Numbered from the stretch's first letter, positions 1 through 8,593 are shown. The stretch: DNA of 25,922 nt from UBA1858 sp039182865 (GCA_039182865.1 JBCDBX010000017.1:1-25922), one strand, 5' to 3'. Notes: generated by a model not told the origin, from the sequence alone. Numbers and translations: made by a program.

Positions 1-1275
1 ACGGGCATGCGCCTGTAAACCTTCGCTATAGGCAAGCGTGCTTGCTATTCCGCTTAATTCCGCCGCACCTTTATTCGAGCAGTTAAGTACAGTTGACCGT
101 TTCTGAAAATCGTAAACACCTAGTGGTGAAGAAAAACGCGCGGTCGTGCTCGTAGGCAGCACATGATTTGGACCCGCACAATAGTCACCAAAAACTTCGG
201 GTGTGTAGTGACCCATAAAGATTGCACCTGCGTGTTTTATTTTTTTAAGTAGTTCTTGGGGATTTTCTACCGACAACTCTAGGTGCTCGGGTGCTACTTG
301 ATTGCTGATCTGTGCAGCTGTATCCAAATTTTCAACTTTCACCAAACTCGCAAAAGAATTAACCGACTCACGCACAATATTCTGACGATCCAAGGTTGGT
401 AATAATTCATTCATTGCCTTTTCAACTTTATTTAGCATGTCACTTGAAGTGGAGATCAATGTTGCACGTGCCAATACATCATGCTCGGCTTGAGAAAATA
501 AATCCATCGCCGTCCACTCCGGGTTTGCCGAATCATCACAAATGACTAATACTTCAGATGGCCCGGCAATCATATCGATGCCTACTTTGCCAAATACCAT
601 TCGTTTAGCGGTTGCGACAAAGATATTACCTGGACCAACTATTTTATCCACGCTGGGAACAGTCTCTGTTCCATAGGCTAATGCTGCCACGGCTTGCGCG
701 CCACCGATTCTAAATACACGATCCACACCTGCAACTGCAGCTGCGGCCAAAACAGTTTGATTGGTTTTTCCATCAGGTGTTGGAGCAACCATCATGATTT
801 CTTTAACACCCGCTACTTTGGCTGGTACTGCGTTCATTAATACCGAGGAAGGATAAGCTGCTGTGCCACCCGGCACATAAATACCTACACGATCTAAAGG
901 TGTGACACGTTGGCCTAAAATAGAATCATGTTCATCTTTATATTCCCATGATTCTATTTTTTGTTTTTGGGCATACGCTTGAATACGCTTTTGTGCCTTC
1001 TGTAGAGCATCACGTTGCTGTTGATCGATTCCATCTAAGGCTTGTTGAATCTCTTCTTTTGGAATTTCTAACTGTGCAGCTTGAGTCACATCCAAACGAT
1101 CAAATTTGTGTGTGTATTCTATTAAGGCAGTATCGCCTTTATTACGAATATTATTAATTATGTCACGCACAGTTTGCGAAACATCATTTTCTTGTTCGTT
1201 ATGTTCCTCTAGAAAACTTGAAAAATCAGTTTGAAAGGAGTCATCTTGGGCGTTGAAACGCCGAATTGTAAGCAT
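1..1275 (-). CDS. hisD: Histidinol dehydrogenase (3' end cut by window edge)
   Basis: Catalyses the last two steps of histidine synthesis, L-histidinol to L-histidine with two NAD+, in the cytosol. The frame is open for 425 codons from an ATG at 1275 to the window edge; family members have about 430-435, so only some 10 residues are missing. Visible family marks are GPGNIFVATAKR in the NAD-binding part, SQAEHD (the Gln and His zinc ligands), GDYCAGPNHVLPT (zinc Asp and active-site His) and EGLQAH, which holds the last zinc His just before the edge. The start lies 16 bases after the aroG stop and has no clear Shine-Dalgarno sequence, so translation is probably coupled to aroG. It is the last visible gene of a murA-hisG-aroG-hisD run. 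Identification is certain. Confidence 0.97.
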   Translation of the reverse strand, partial: MLTIRRFNAQDDSFQTDFSSFLEEHNEQENDVSQTVRDIINNIRNKGDTALIEYTHKFDRLDVTQAAQLEIPKEEIQQALDGIDQQQRDALQKAQKRIQAYAQKQKIESWEYKDEHDSILGQRVTPLDRVGIYVPGGTAAYPSSVLMNAVPAKVAGVKEIMMVAPTPDGKTNQTVLAAAAVAGVDRVFRIGGAQAVAALAYGTETVPSVDKIVGPGNIFVATAKRMVFGKVGIDMIAGPSEVLVICDDSANPEWTAMDLFSQAEHDVLARATLISTSSDMLNKVEKAMNELLPTLDRQNIVRESVNSFASLVKVENLDTAAQISNQVAPEHLELSVENPQELLKKIKHAGAIFMGHYTPEVFGDYCAGPNHVLPTSTTARFSSPLGVYDFQKRSTVLNCSNKGAAELSGIASTLAYSEGLQAHAR

Positions 1276-1291
1276 AGTTAATCACTGCAAG

Positions 1292-2365
1292 TTATGCTGC
1301 AGCTGTGTTCTTAGCGTCTCTTCGTTTACGCACTGCTGCTGCAAGTTGTTCTAATAATGTGACGGTATCTTCCCAGCCAATACAGGCATCAGTCACACTT
1401 TGGCCATAAGTTTCGGCTTTACCGTCAACCACATTTTGTCGACCTGCAACCAAATGGCTTTCGATCATGACACCAAAGATACGATCTTCACCACCAGCCA
1501 GTTGCTCTGAAATATCCGCGCCGACATCCATTTGCTTATCGTGCTGTTTACGACTATTAGCATGACTGCAATCCACCATCACGACTTCTGGTAGCCCTGC
1601 TTTTTGAAGACTTTCGCATGCCGTATTAATACTATCAGCATCATAGTTTGTATCTTTACCTCCACGCAAAATCACGTGACAGTCAGGATTACCCAATGTA
1701 GAAAAGATAGCGGACTTACCCTCTTTAGTCACAGATAAGAAATGATGCGGGCGGGTGGCAGAGCCAATCGCATCTACAGCTACCTGTAAACCACCATCCG
1801 TAGCATTCTTAAAACCCACAGGACATGACAAGCCAGAAGATAATTCCCGATGAACTTGGCTTTCCGTCGTGCGAGCACCTATTGCGCCCCAACTAACTAA
1901 GTCAGCCACATATTGCGGACTAATTAAATCTAAGTACTCCGTACCCGCAGGCATTCCCATACTATTTAGATTAAGTAATAACTCACGCGCAATGCGAAGA
2001 CCTTTATTTATTTCAAAACTGTCATCCAAGTTAGGGTCGTTGATTAATCCTTTCCAACCAACTGTGGTACGAGGCTTTTCAAAATATACGCGCATCACGA
2101 TCATTAAGTCTTCAGACAACTTTCCGCGCTGTTCGAGTAAGCGATTAGCATATTCATTTGCCGCTTTTGTATCATGGATTGAACATGGGCCGACAATTAC
2201 CACGAGACGATCATCTTCTCCTTGCAAAATATTCTGTATTTCATTACGCGCCTGAAAAACACATTTTGATGAATCCTCCGACAAAGGAAATTCACTATGC
2301 ACCTGTGAAGGTGGGCTGACTTCCTTCATTTCATTGATTCTTAAATCATCCGTTTGGTATTTCAT
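1292..2365 (-). CDS. aroG: DAHP synthase, type I, AroG-like
   Basis: Condenses phosphoenolpyruvate and erythrose 4-phosphate to DAHP, the first step of the shikimate pathway. The 357-residue length is normal for the family. Without gaps it lines up with E. coli AroG numbering: the metal ligands Cys61, His268, Glu302 and Asp326 are all present, as is KPRTTVGWKG at 97-106. The N-terminus (MKYQTDDLRI) resembles AroG, and Ser180, Phe209 and Ser211, which in AroG line the phenylalanine site, are kept. Phenylalanine feedback is therefore likely, but this is inference. The gene sits 23 bases after hisG and 16 before hisD, so it is probably co-transcribed with histidine genes, which is not its usual neighbourhood. 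Function is near certain; the isozyme name is less so. Confidence 0.95.
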   Translation of the reverse strand: MKYQTDDLRINEMKEVSPPSQVHSEFPLSEDSSKCVFQARNEIQNILQGEDDRLVVIVGPCSIHDTKAANEYANRLLEQRGKLSEDLMIVMRVYFEKPRTTVGWKGLINDPNLDDSFEINKGLRIARELLLNLNSMGMPAGTEYLDLISPQYVADLVSWGAIGARTTESQVHRELSSGLSCPVGFKNATDGGLQVAVDAIGSATRPHHFLSVTKEGKSAIFSTLGNPDCHVILRGGKDTNYDADSINTACESLQKAGLPEVVMVDCSHANSRKQHDKQMDVGADISEQLAGGEDRIFGVMIESHLVAGRQNVVDGKAETYGQSVTDACIGWEDTVTLLEQLAAAVRKRRDAKNTAAA

Positions 2366-2388
2366 TTTTCTATCCTATTTATTTCTTA

Positions 2389-3021
2389 TTATGACGTTAT
2401 GGCAGCTTGGAATTGCTTAATCACAGTCCGAAGTGTATCAAATCTAACTTTCATTGACGCCTTATTCGCCACTAATCTAGAGCTAATATCCTGAATATGT
2501 TCAAGGGGTTGCAGTCCATTAGCACGTAGCGTATTGCCTGTATCGACAAGATCGACAATTAAATCCGCCAAGCCCGTCAAAGGCGCCAACTCCATCGAAC
2601 CATACAGCTTAATTATTTCAACTTGTTTGCCTTGCTGTGCAAAATAGTCTTGAGCACAACGAACATATTTTGTAGCAACTTTTAAACGGCCTGCCGTATT
2701 CGGAATGTTTTCTTTACCTGCAACCATCAGTCTACACTTACAAATACCCAAATCTAGGAGCTCATAGAGACCGTCACCTTGTGATTCCATCAAAATATCT
2801 TTACCTGCAATACCAAGATCCGCAGCCCCATACTGCACATAGGTGGGCACATCAGTTGCACGAATCACTACGACACGCACATTTGGGTTTTCTGTATCGA
2901 CTAACAATTTCCGAGTTTTATCAAGATTCTCAACAGGCGACATTCCCATCTTTTCTAGCAAAGGAATAGTGTCCTTAAGAATTCGACCCTTGGAGATCGC
3001 TAAGGTAATTTTATCTGCCAT
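2389..3021 (-). CDS. hisG: ATP phosphoribosyltransferase, short form
   Basis: Joins ATP and PRPP in the first committed step of histidine synthesis. At 210 residues it is the short form: it has the two-lobed catalytic part (YGAADLGIAGKD in the first half; the PRPP loop LVDTGNTLRANGL near 160-172) and ends where the long form would begin its histidine-binding C-terminal domain. Known short HisG proteins work in a hetero-octamer with HisZ, a HisRS-like regulatory subunit. No hisZ is in this window, so one should exist elsewhere. The gene starts 14 bases after the murA stop, as in many non-enteric gammaproteobacteria where murA-hisG-hisD is a common order. Confidence 0.96.
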   Translation of the reverse strand: MADKITLAISKGRILKDTIPLLEKMGMSPVENLDKTRKLLVDTENPNVRVVVIRATDVPTYVQYGAADLGIAGKDILMESQGDGLYELLDLGICKCRLMVAGKENIPNTAGRLKVATKYVRCAQDYFAQQGKQVEIIKLYGSMELAPLTGLADLIVDLVDTGNTLRANGLQPLEHIQDISSRLVANKASMKVRFDTLRTVIKQFQAAITS

Positions 3022-3035
3022 GCTAATTTAAACGA

Positions 3036-4295
3036 CTAATTTGGTAGCCTTTGTATATTTGCACCTAGCTGTGCAAGTTTTTCTTCAATACATTCATAAC
3101 CACGGTCTATGTGATAGATCCTTTCAACCGTAGTATCGCCACTTGCGACCATTCCAGCCAAAATTAAACTCGCAGATGCACGCAAGTCCGTTGCCATCAC
3201 AGGTGCACCCTTAAGTTCCTCAATACCATTAATCACCGCAGAATTTCCGGCCACATTTATGTCCGCTCCCATTCGCTGAAGTTCCAGAATATGCATGAAT
3301 CGATTCTCAAATACCGTTTCTGTGACAGTCGCTGAGCCCTCAGCAACAGAATTCAATGCCACAAACTGAGCTTGCATATCGGTTGGAAATGCTGGATATG
3401 GCGCGGTGCGAATACTAACACTTTTTGGCCGATTACCTTTCATATCGATCTGCACCCAATCGTCACCCGTATCAACGAAAGCTCCGCAATTTTCTAATTT
3501 TTGCAAAACCGCATCCAATGTCCTTGGTGCAGCGTGAGTTATTTTGACGCAACCGCGCGAAATTGCACCCGCCACCAGAAATGTGCCAGTCTCAATTCGA
3601 TCTGACAATACTGAATAATTACAGCCTTCTAGTCTCGGGACACCATGAATTGTCAGACAGTCTGTTCCAATACCTTCAATTTCTGCACCCATGGTAACTA
3701 GACAATTAGCCAAGTCTGAGACTTCGGGCTCACGCGCAGCATTTTCAATAAAGGTGGTTCCCTCAGCTAATGTCGCCGCCATCATTAAATTTTCAGTGCC
3801 TGTCACAGTCACACTATCTAATACGATTCGAGCGCCCTTCAATTTTTTTGTTGATGCTTTTATATAACCACCCTCAACTGAGATTTCAGCGCCTAATGCT
3901 TTTAATCCCTCAATGTGTAAATCGACGGGCCGAGTACCAATTGCACAACCACCAGGTAGTGACACTTCGGCTTTACCAAATCTCGCCACTAAGGGGCCTA
4001 GCACCAATATTGAAGCGCGCATGGTCTTTACTAATTCATATGGCGCTACATAACTATTGATGGTGCTGGTATCAGACTCGATGTTCATGCGCTCATCAAC
4101 CGTTAAACAAACACCCATTTCGCCGAGTAAACCCATCGTTGTGGTGACATCACGCAGATGTGGAACATTACCGATGGTCATTGGAGTATCTGCCAATAAA
4201 GAAGCTGCCAATATAGGCAGCACTGCATTTTTGGAACCTGATGCACGAATAGCTCCATTAAGTGGTGCGCCGCCTGTGACTAATAATTTTTCCAT
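3036..4295 (-). CDS. murA: UDP-N-acetylglucosamine 1-carboxyvinyltransferase
   Basis: Transfers enolpyruvate from PEP to UDP-GlcNAc, the first committed step of peptidoglycan synthesis, in the cytosol. The 419 residues form the double EPSP-synthase fold. Visible are Lys22 in SGSKNAVLP, the loop GGCAIGTRPVD with the active-site Cys117 (the fosfomycin target; its presence predicts a sensitive enzyme) and the catalytic Asp306 in AFPTDMQAQ. It opens the murA-hisG-aroG-hisD run and follows mlaB after 113 bases. In E. coli the bolA-like gene ibaG lies between mlaB and murA; here it is absent. Confidence 0.98.
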   Translation of the reverse strand: MEKLLVTGGAPLNGAIRASGSKNAVLPILAASLLADTPMTIGNVPHLRDVTTTMGLLGEMGVCLTVDERMNIESDTSTINSYVAPYELVKTMRASILVLGPLVARFGKAEVSLPGGCAIGTRPVDLHIEGLKALGAEISVEGGYIKASTKKLKGARIVLDSVTVTGTENLMMAATLAEGTTFIENAAREPEVSDLANCLVTMGAEIEGIGTDCLTIHGVPRLEGCNYSVLSDRIETGTFLVAGAISRGCVKITHAAPRTLDAVLQKLENCGAFVDTGDDWVQIDMKGNRPKSVSIRTAPYPAFPTDMQAQFVALNSVAEGSATVTETVFENRFMHILELQRMGADINVAGNSAVINGIEELKGAPVMATDLRASASLILAGMVASGDTTVERIYHIDRGYECIEEKLAQLGANIQRLPN

Positions 4296-4336
4296 GATGT
4301 GTGATTAACTGATTTTTAGGTTAAAAATTTGCAGAC

Positions 4337-4365
4337 ACGATACGATGTTAAAAATAACCTCGCAA
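4337..4365 (-). promoter_or_regulatory. Candidate sigma-70 promoter for murA operon
   Basis: On the minus strand a TTGCGA box (4360-4365) and a TATCGT box (4337-4342) are 17 bases apart in the 113-base mlaB-murA gap. Each matches the consensus at 4 of 6 positions. The start of transcription would lie about 35 bases before murA. Found by eye; murA may also be read through from the mla genes. Confidence 0.3.
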
Positions 4366-4408
4366 TACTCATTTATTGTTTGACTTAAAGTAATTAAAGC
4401 GTGATGTG

Positions 4409-4708
4409 CTAAGAATGGTAAAACAGTTTTTCTAAACTATTATTATGAATTAAGACATCCAATTTTTGAGGGACGCCTTGTAGTTGGAACTTTTTTTTCT
4501 GGAAATTTGCCCAACGCGCCCAAGCAACCAATAGCGCCAAACCGCCACTATCTACATTAACTACCTGACTTATATCCATCGTAATGGCGTTAGCTTGAGT
4601 CGGCGGAAATAATTTTTTTGACTGCGCCCACAAGGCAGGCGCAGTCGACGTTGTAAGATCACTGCTAACGCGAAAGTTGCCGTCACTTAAATTTTGCAGT
4701 TCAGCCAT
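4409..4708 (-). CDS. mlaB: STAS-domain protein of the Mla complex
   Basis: Small cytoplasmic STAS protein that binds and stabilises the MlaF ATPase in the MlaFEDB inner-membrane complex. The 99 residues are a single STAS domain. The key stretch VDSGGLALLVAW (52-63) matches E. coli MlaB, with Ser54 in place of the Thr that contacts MlaF there, a mild change. It starts 10 bases after the mlaC stop and closes the mlaFEDCB run, so position and fold agree although STAS domains diverge quickly. Confidence 0.88.
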   Translation of the reverse strand: MAELQNLSDGNFRVSSDLTTSTAPALWAQSKKLFPPTQANAITMDISQVVNVDSGGLALLVAWARWANFQKKKFQLQGVPQKLDVLIHNNSLEKLFYHS

Positions 4709-4718
4709 TTAGATAGCT

Positions 4719-5336
4719 TCAAGAAGAGGCACTGTCAGGTGATGCATTTGTATTCTTCAAACGTGTAATTAATGCATCCAGAGAAGTTTCACTTATTTCC
4801 TGTGTAAAACTGGTTCTGAAGTTCTTCACCATGCTTAATCCACCAACGATTAGATCAAAAGCTTTCCACTGACCATTCACTTTGCGAAAGATGTAGTCAA
4901 CTTGTAATGGAGAACCGCTACCCAAATCTAGTTCTGTTCTGACTCTATGAAGGTTATCTGATTGCTCGCCTTGAACAGGCAATACTTTGACCTTGGCACT
5001 ACCATAATCGGCAATTGATTTTGAATATGTACGAATCAACATTTCTTGGAATTCATGTACGAACTCTTGTCTTTGCTCATCCGTAGCAGTTCTCCAGTAC
5101 TTACCAAGAATGAGTTTGCCCATCGCTTGCACATCAATGTATGGAAGTATTTTTTCATCGATAACTTTATCTACGTAAGTTGGGTCATTACGGATTTTTT
5201 CATTATTCTCATTGATGATTTTTAAAATTTCAGTGGATGTCTGTTCAACAATTTGTTCAGGTGTGCGGTCATCAGCATTCACCCAACTTGTATATCCAAT
5301 GAGAGCAATAAATAAAATGATTAAAAGTTTTTTCAT
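4719..5336 (-). CDS. mlaC: Periplasmic phospholipid-binding protein
   Basis: Soluble shuttle that carries phospholipid across the periplasm between the outer-membrane MlaA complex and MlaFEDB. The 205 residues begin with a clear signal peptide (MKKLLIILFIALIGY..., cleavage likely after NA near residue 21), followed by the MlaC/Ttg2D fold: DEKILPYIDVQAMGKLILGK near 63-82 and FDLIVGGLSMVKNFR near 159-173. Length is typical (about 210). It lies 24 bases after mlaD and 10 before mlaB. No mlaA gene is in the window; it is normally encoded apart. Confidence 0.96.
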   Translation of the reverse strand: MKKLLIILFIALIGYTSWVNADDRTPEQIVEQTSTEILKIINENNEKIRNDPTYVDKVIDEKILPYIDVQAMGKLILGKYWRTATDEQRQEFVHEFQEMLIRTYSKSIADYGSAKVKVLPVQGEQSDNLHRVRTELDLGSGSPLQVDYIFRKVNGQWKAFDLIVGGLSMVKNFRTSFTQEISETSLDALITRLKNTNASPDSASS

Positions 5337-5360
5337 GTGTCTTCCCTATTTTTATGCGGA

Positions 5361-5819
5361 TTACTTACTTGCCGCGCTTGATATAAATTTACTAATTATT
5401 TCCTCTAAAACAATAGCGGATTGTGTCAAAGTTATTTGGTCGCCTTCTTGTAGAGTCGCATCATTAGCCCCAGGTTCCAATGCAATGTACTGCTCACCCA
5501 ATAATCCCGCCGTATAAATACTTGCCGAAGTGTCCGTCGAGAAAATATGGTCTTTCATATTTATCAGAAACACCACCTTGGCCTGAAGTTCCTTCTCATC
5601 GTAAGTAATTTGCTTCACTTGACCGACTTTAACGCCAGAAACGGTCACAGGAGATTTTACTTTTAAGCCACCAATATTCTCGAAGTAAGCATAAACCGTA
5701 TAACCTTCTTTTGAAGAACTAATGGCTAAATTGCTCACTTTCATGGCTAAAATGAATAAAGCAGCCGCACCAATTGCAATAAACAATCCCACAGCGATTT
5801 CCATATATCGTGTCGTCAT
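5361..5819 (-). CDS. mlaD: MCE-domain subunit of the Mla lipid transporter
   Basis: Inner-membrane-anchored MCE protein that forms a hexameric ring in the periplasm on top of MlaE and passes lipid to or from MlaC. The 152 residues comprise one N-terminal membrane helix (about 7-27) followed by a single MCE domain (about 38-117), including YFENIGGLKVKSPVTVSGVK and LGEQYIALEPGA. A short helical C-terminal tail fits the pore-forming helix of E. coli MlaD. It follows mlaE by 47 bases. Confidence 0.96.
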   Translation of the reverse strand: MTTRYMEIAVGLFIAIGAAALFILAMKVSNLAISSSKEGYTVYAYFENIGGLKVKSPVTVSGVKVGQVKQITYDEKELQAKVVFLINMKDHIFSTDTSASIYTAGLLGEQYIALEPGANDATLQEGDQITLTQSAIVLEEIISKFISSAASK

Positions 5820-5866
5820 AATTTAACTCTCATGTAATTTAATGTTGCAGCTCACGCACATTACCC

Positions 5867-6649
5867 TTAAATATTTCCAAACATTAATGCGGTCAAAATG
5901 AAATCTAACCCTAAGACTGCAAGCGCAGAATGCACAACCGTTTTAGTTGTTGCACGACTAATACCTTCTGCAGTTGGAACCGCATCATAACCTTGGTGCA
6001 AAGCAATCCAGTTACATGCAATGCCAAACACCACGCTCTTAATCACACCGTTAACAATGTCTGAATTGAAATCAACATTCGCTTGCATTTGCGCCCAGTA
6101 AGCGCCGGAATCTACACCCAGCAAGCCAACACCGACAACATATCCACCATACACTCCAATCGCACTGAATATTGCCGCCAAAAACGGCATTGCAATAATG
6201 CCAGCTAAAAATCTTGGACCAATTATTCTACGGATAGGATCAACGGCCATCATTTCCATAGATGCAAGTTGCTCAGTCGTTTTCATCAAGCCTATTTCAG
6301 CCGTTAATGCAGAGCCTGCACGCCCCGCATAAAGCAGGCCCGTCACAACGGGTCCCAATTCCCTTACAAGAGATAAAGCAACAAAAATACCAAGTGATTC
6401 TTGTGCGTTGAATTTTGCAAAGTTCACATAACCCTGTAAGCCCAACACCATGCCAACGAATAAACCTGATACCGCAATAATTAAAAACGACTGAACACCA
6501 ACGGAATAAATTTCACGAATGGTTAGACGAATGCGCACAAACGCAATGCCCAACCCTCGGATGACATTAAAAATAAAAATAGTAGAACGGCCGATACTCT
6601 CAAAAACATTGAGACCGTTATGTCCAAGGTTCTGCAACCAATTCAGCAT
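5867..6649 (-). CDS. mlaE: Permease subunit of the Mla lipid transporter
   Basis: Membrane permease of the phospholipid ABC transporter MlaFEDB. The 260 residues form a MlaE/DUF140 domain with about five or six membrane segments. The conserved coupling stretch GPVVTGLLYAGRAGSALTAE near 100-119 and a following EQL(A)SMEMMAVDPIRR loop that docks on the ATPase are present. The start codon at 6649 directly abuts the mlaF stop (6650-6652), a spacing that implies translational coupling and equal subunit supply. Confidence 0.97.
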   Translation of the reverse strand: MLNWLQNLGHNGLNVFESIGRSTIFIFNVIRGLGIAFVRIRLTIREIYSVGVQSFLIIAVSGLFVGMVLGLQGYVNFAKFNAQESLGIFVALSLVRELGPVVTGLLYAGRAGSALTAEIGLMKTTEQLASMEMMAVDPIRRIIGPRFLAGIIAMPFLAAIFSAIGVYGGYVVGVGLLGVDSGAYWAQMQANVDFNSDIVNGVIKSVVFGIACNWIALHQGYDAVPTAEGISRATTKTVVHSALAVLGLDFILTALMFGNI

Positions 6650-7474
6650 TTAGCGGCCTACCAATAAATCCTGAATATATTCAGGCGCAGGATAATGAAA
6701 AGGTGCTGGACCGTCTGGATAACCATTTAAGAACTGTTGTACCCATTCAGAATTACTATTTCTTAATGCCTCTGGTGTTCCAGCTTCGACAATCTGTCCT
6801 TCAGATATCATATAGACATAATTCGATATAGACATCGTTTCTTCCACATCGTGTGAGACCATAATACTAGTTAACCCCAACGCATCATTTAATTCTTTAA
6901 TTAAAGTAACGATTGTGCCTTTGGTGATCGGATCTAGGCCTGTGAATGGTTCATCATACATAATCATCATAGGGTCAAGCACAATCGCCCGAGCTAGCGC
7001 GACTCTTCTTGCCATTCCACCTGACAACTGACTTGGCATTAACTTGCGCGCACCGCGCAGACCAACAGCTTCAAGCTTGATTAACACTAAATCACGAATA
7101 ATTTGTTCAGGTAACTTTGTATGCTCTCGCAATGGGAAAGCCACATTTTCATATACATTAATATCAGTTAGTAAGGCGCCGCTCTGGAAAAGCATTCCCA
7201 TTCGTTTGCGCAATTCATATAAGGAATGTCGACTAATTTGATTAACATCGTGCCCTTCGACATATACTTTTCCTTTAGTGGGCCTAAGCTGACCTCCAAT
7301 CAACTTCAATAAGGTTGTTTTTCCGGTTCCACTAGGTCCCATAAAACTTGTAATTTGACCACGTCTTATGTCCAGACTGATACCTTTGAAAATGTGATTT
7401 GATCCTCGCGAGAAATGTAAATCTCTAATTTCGACCAAAGGCTCAGAGCTGATATTGGAATTATTGGTATTCAT
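6650..7474 (-). CDS. mlaF: ATPase subunit of the Mla lipid transporter
   Basis: Cytoplasmic ATPase driving the MlaFEDB phospholipid transporter. The 274 residues show Walker A GPSGTGKTT (46-54), the signature LSGGM (149-153), Walker B MIMYDEP with Asp173-Glu174 and an H-loop VSHD. The C-terminal tail (GYPDGPAPF...YPAPEY) matches the extension that in E. coli MlaF crosses over to the partner subunit and contacts MlaB. An in-frame TAA lies three codons upstream of the ATG at 7474, and no other Met follows in the first 40 residues, so the start is firm. I see no Shine-Dalgarno sequence before it. Confidence 0.97.
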   Translation of the reverse strand: MNTNNSNISSEPLVEIRDLHFSRGSNHIFKGISLDIRRGQITSFMGPSGTGKTTLLKLIGGQLRPTKGKVYVEGHDVNQISRHSLYELRKRMGMLFQSGALLTDINVYENVAFPLREHTKLPEQIIRDLVLIKLEAVGLRGARKLMPSQLSGGMARRVALARAIVLDPMMIMYDEPFTGLDPITKGTIVTLIKELNDALGLTSIMVSHDVEETMSISNYVYMISEGQIVEAGTPEALRNSNSEWVQQFLNGYPDGPAPFHYPAPEYIQDLLVGR

Positions 7475-7489
7475 AACATTTTATCAGGC

Positions 7490-7518
7490 ATCATACGTTG
7501 TCTTTTTGAATTAGTGAA
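7490..7518 (-). promoter_or_regulatory. Candidate sigma-70 promoter for mla operon
   Basis: On the minus strand TTCACT (7513-7518, 4 of 6) and TATGAT (7490-7495, 5 of 6) are exactly 17 bases apart. The mlaF start codon begins only 15 bases past the -10 box, leaving a leader of about 8-9 bases with no Shine-Dalgarno sequence. That is odd and lowers confidence. Confidence 0.3.
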
Positions 7519-7577
7519 CCAGCAGTAGCCAGCCATATATCTGGAATTTTCAATGACATAGATGCGCTTTCATAAAA

Positions 7578-7604
7578 TTGCAGTCTAACCAAAGCATGTA
7601 TAAT
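7578..7604 (+). promoter_or_regulatory. Candidate sigma-70 promoter for yrbG-kds-lpt operon
   Basis: A perfect TATAAT box at 7599-7604 is preceded by TTGCAG (7578-7583, 4 of 6) with a short 15-base spacer. It sits about 38 bases before the yrbG start in the 168-base gap shared with the divergent mla operon. The -10 box is strong, the spacer is not ideal. Confidence 0.42.
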
Positions 7605-7642
7605 CCGCGAAGAATAATGACCCACTTAATTAATATTCCCCA

Positions 7643-8593
7643 ATGACGATATTATTTCTTAGCCTGATTGCAGGCTTAGCACTATTAGTGTGGAGCGCAG
7701 ATCGGTTTATCGCCGGCGCTGTCGGCTTGGCTCATTATTATAAATTACCCCCCATTGTGATAGGAGTCGTCATCGTAGGTTTTGGCACTTCTGCTCCTGA
7801 ATTACTGATTTCTGGAGTCGCAGCTTGGAACGATAATAGCGGTTTGGCCGTTGGTAATGCTATTGGATCAAACATCACAAACATTGCCTTGGTATTAGGT
7901 GTCACAGCCTTATTGACGCCTATTGTTGTCTCGGAAAATACGCTTAAGAGAGAATTTCCTGTCCTGTTTGCCGCGATGGGGCTAAGTTGGTTTTTTTTAA
8001 GTGATGGCGTACTTTCACTTGATAATGCCTTACTATTGTTGCTGACCTTGATCATTGCATTGGGATATTTAGCTTGGGCGGCTAAGAATGATGGGGCCGA
8101 TCTCGAAGAACCTGAATATTTTCATAGCCTCAGACGTTCAATCTTCTGGTCGCTTGCAGGCCTAGTCTTACTATTAATAAGCTCAGAGATTCTCGTACAT
8201 GCCGCGACAAATTTAGCCAAGGCCTTTGGAGTATCTGATTTAGTGATTGGGTTGAGTATTGTTGCGATCGGTACCAGCCTGCCGGAATTAGCGGCATCAG
8301 TAACAGGTGCAATCAAACATCATACTGACATTGCTATTGGCAATATATTGGGCTCTAACATATTCAATATATTAGGCGTGATTGGAGTTCCGGGATTAAT
8401 TCAAACATATACTATACCTAAAGAAGTTTTCGTTCGTGATCTTCCAGTGATGCTAGGTCTAACTATAATATTATTCATTTTTTCTTTTGCCACTCGCAAA
8501 GGAAATGGCATGTTTAGACTCACAGGCATAATATTTCTATTGTGTTTTATTGCTTTCGAGACCACTCTTTATATTCAAAGTGTTCCCAATTGA
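7643..8593 (+). CDS. yrbG: Calcium/sodium antiporter, YrbG/CaCA family
   Basis: Inner-membrane cation/proton or cation/sodium exchanger of the CaCA superfamily. The 316 residues hold about ten membrane helices in two inverted halves, each with the ion-binding alpha repeat: GFGTSAPEL...GNAIGSNITNI in the first half and AIGTSLPEL...GNILGSNIFNI in the second. The acidic Glu of each PEL is present. It opens the envelope operon and lies directly upstream of kdsD, as in E. coli, where its physiological role is unsettled. The ion is inferred from the family. Confidence 0.93.
   Translation: MTILFLSLIAGLALLVWSADRFIAGAVGLAHYYKLPPIVIGVVIVGFGTSAPELLISGVAAWNDNSGLAVGNAIGSNITNIALVLGVTALLTPIVVSENTLKREFPVLFAAMGLSWFFLSDGVLSLDNALLLLLTLIIALGYLAWAAKNDGADLEEPEYFHSLRRSIFWSLAGLVLLLISSEILVHAATNLAKAFGVSDLVIGLSIVAIGTSLPELAASVTGAIKHHTDIAIGNILGSNIFNILGVIGVPGLIQTYTIPKEVFVRDLPVMLGLTIILFIFSFATRKGNGMFRLTGIIFLLCFIAFETTLYIQSVPN

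Noticed and set aside
948..1157. 69-codon plus-strand frame near the left end.
   Set aside because: It is antisense to hisD, whose minus-strand frame is open through the whole region with conserved catalytic residues.
1869..2255. 128-codon open frame on the plus strand inside aroG.
   Set aside because: Antisense shadow of a well conserved gene whose residues explain the sequence fully.
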